The notes beneath the pieces were generated by a model. It was not told where the DNA came from, did no database searches, and saw only the letters and a list, made by a program, of their open reading frames with translations. Positions 63,905-64,000 of a DNA stretch of 64,000 nucleotides are shown here, piece by piece (positions within the stretch are counted from its first letter, which is position 1; every line of letters starts with the position of its first letter). The translations under genes and the position numbers were made by a program. Location of the stretch: assembly GCA_910579435.1 (NCBI GenBank), contig CAJTVF010000005.1, forward strand, positions 1-64,000, given 5' to 3'. The DNA is from an uncultured Oscillibacter sp. Its GTDB lineage: Bacteria; Bacillota; Clostridia; Oscillospirales; Oscillospiraceae.

Positions 63905-63937
63905 TTAAAAGCACCCCATCTTTCTTCTCCGTACAGG

Positions 63938-64000
63938 TCAGAACTGGTTGTAAATGAATTCCGGCGCGGTAGACAAGTCGGCATAGAGGAGATAAATGTA
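63938..64000 (-). CDS. C-terminal end of an upstream gene (partial)
   Basis: The last 20 codons of a gene that enters from the right edge: YIYLLYADLSTAPEFIYNQF, then TGA at 63938-63940. The family cannot be named from this part. It lies in the same direction as the polysaccharide locus and is probably part of it. Confidence 0.6.
   Translation of the reverse strand, partial: YIYLLYADLSTAPEFIYNQF

Overview
The window looks like chromosome from a high-GC, anaerobic gut-type Clostridia, most like the Oscillospiraceae. This is inference: AGGAGG ribosome binding sites are everywhere, GTG and TTG starts are common, several surface proteins carry SLH repeats, and there are BspA-like leucine-rich, BIG2/InlB-type, MBG, cohesin and dockerin modules. 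No rRNA, tRNA, CRISPR array or transposase gene was seen. The proteins best fit a single-membrane (monoderm) cell, which makes an RND pump with a TolC-like partner stand out.

Layout. 0-3.6 kb: a Wzy/O-antigen-ligase-like protein, a 160-bp MITE-like element touching the parB stop codon, and a parB-parA-ribbon-helix-helix partition operon with its own promoter and iterated GACAT boxes. 3.6-14.5 kb: secreted or surface proteins (BspA-like LRR, a transglutaminase fold without its cysteine, a thioredoxin-like protein, an SLH protein, an Ig-like protein) plus an EpsG-like polymerase. Three of the secreted proteins end in the same kind of C-terminal module. 14.5-21.1 kb: a TetR / TolC-like / adaptor / RND operon with a consensus promoter and tandem operators. 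21.2-25.9 kb: a cohesin-SLH, dockerin, cohesin-MBG-SLH operon. 26-30.3 kb: an intact secreted transglutaminase, then glmM with a stand-alone left-handed beta-helix protein.

30.3-39.1 kb is a minus-strand glycan-modification operon: a CapD/WbpM-like dehydratase, GtrB, GtrA, a YdjC-like deacetylase, a GNAT, a methyltransferase, a GtrII-type glucosyltransferase and a decayed gene. Its genes are separated by a repeated hairpin-rich leader. 39.5-64 kb is a tightly packed minus-strand polysaccharide locus: a flippase, a polymerase fused to a glycosyltransferase, five other glycosyltransferases, two asparagine-synthase-like proteins, deacetylase and acetyltransferase genes, and all five enzyme types of the Wbp route from UDP-GlcNAc to UDP-ManNAc3NAcA (WbpA, B, E, D, I types).

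The genes appear to work together as surface-glycan synthesis plus proteins that sit on that glycan. ManNAc3NAcA occurs in secondary cell-wall polysaccharides of some SLH/S-layer Gram-positives, so a link between the 39-64 kb locus and the SLH proteins is plausible but not shown. The most unusual signals are (i) three poly-G/C tracts at 3' ends of glycan genes, where one-base slippage would fuse two genes or switch stop-start overlap; (ii) the hairpin leader repeat in front of several operon genes; and (iii) abutting palindromes between genes and inside two coding sequences.
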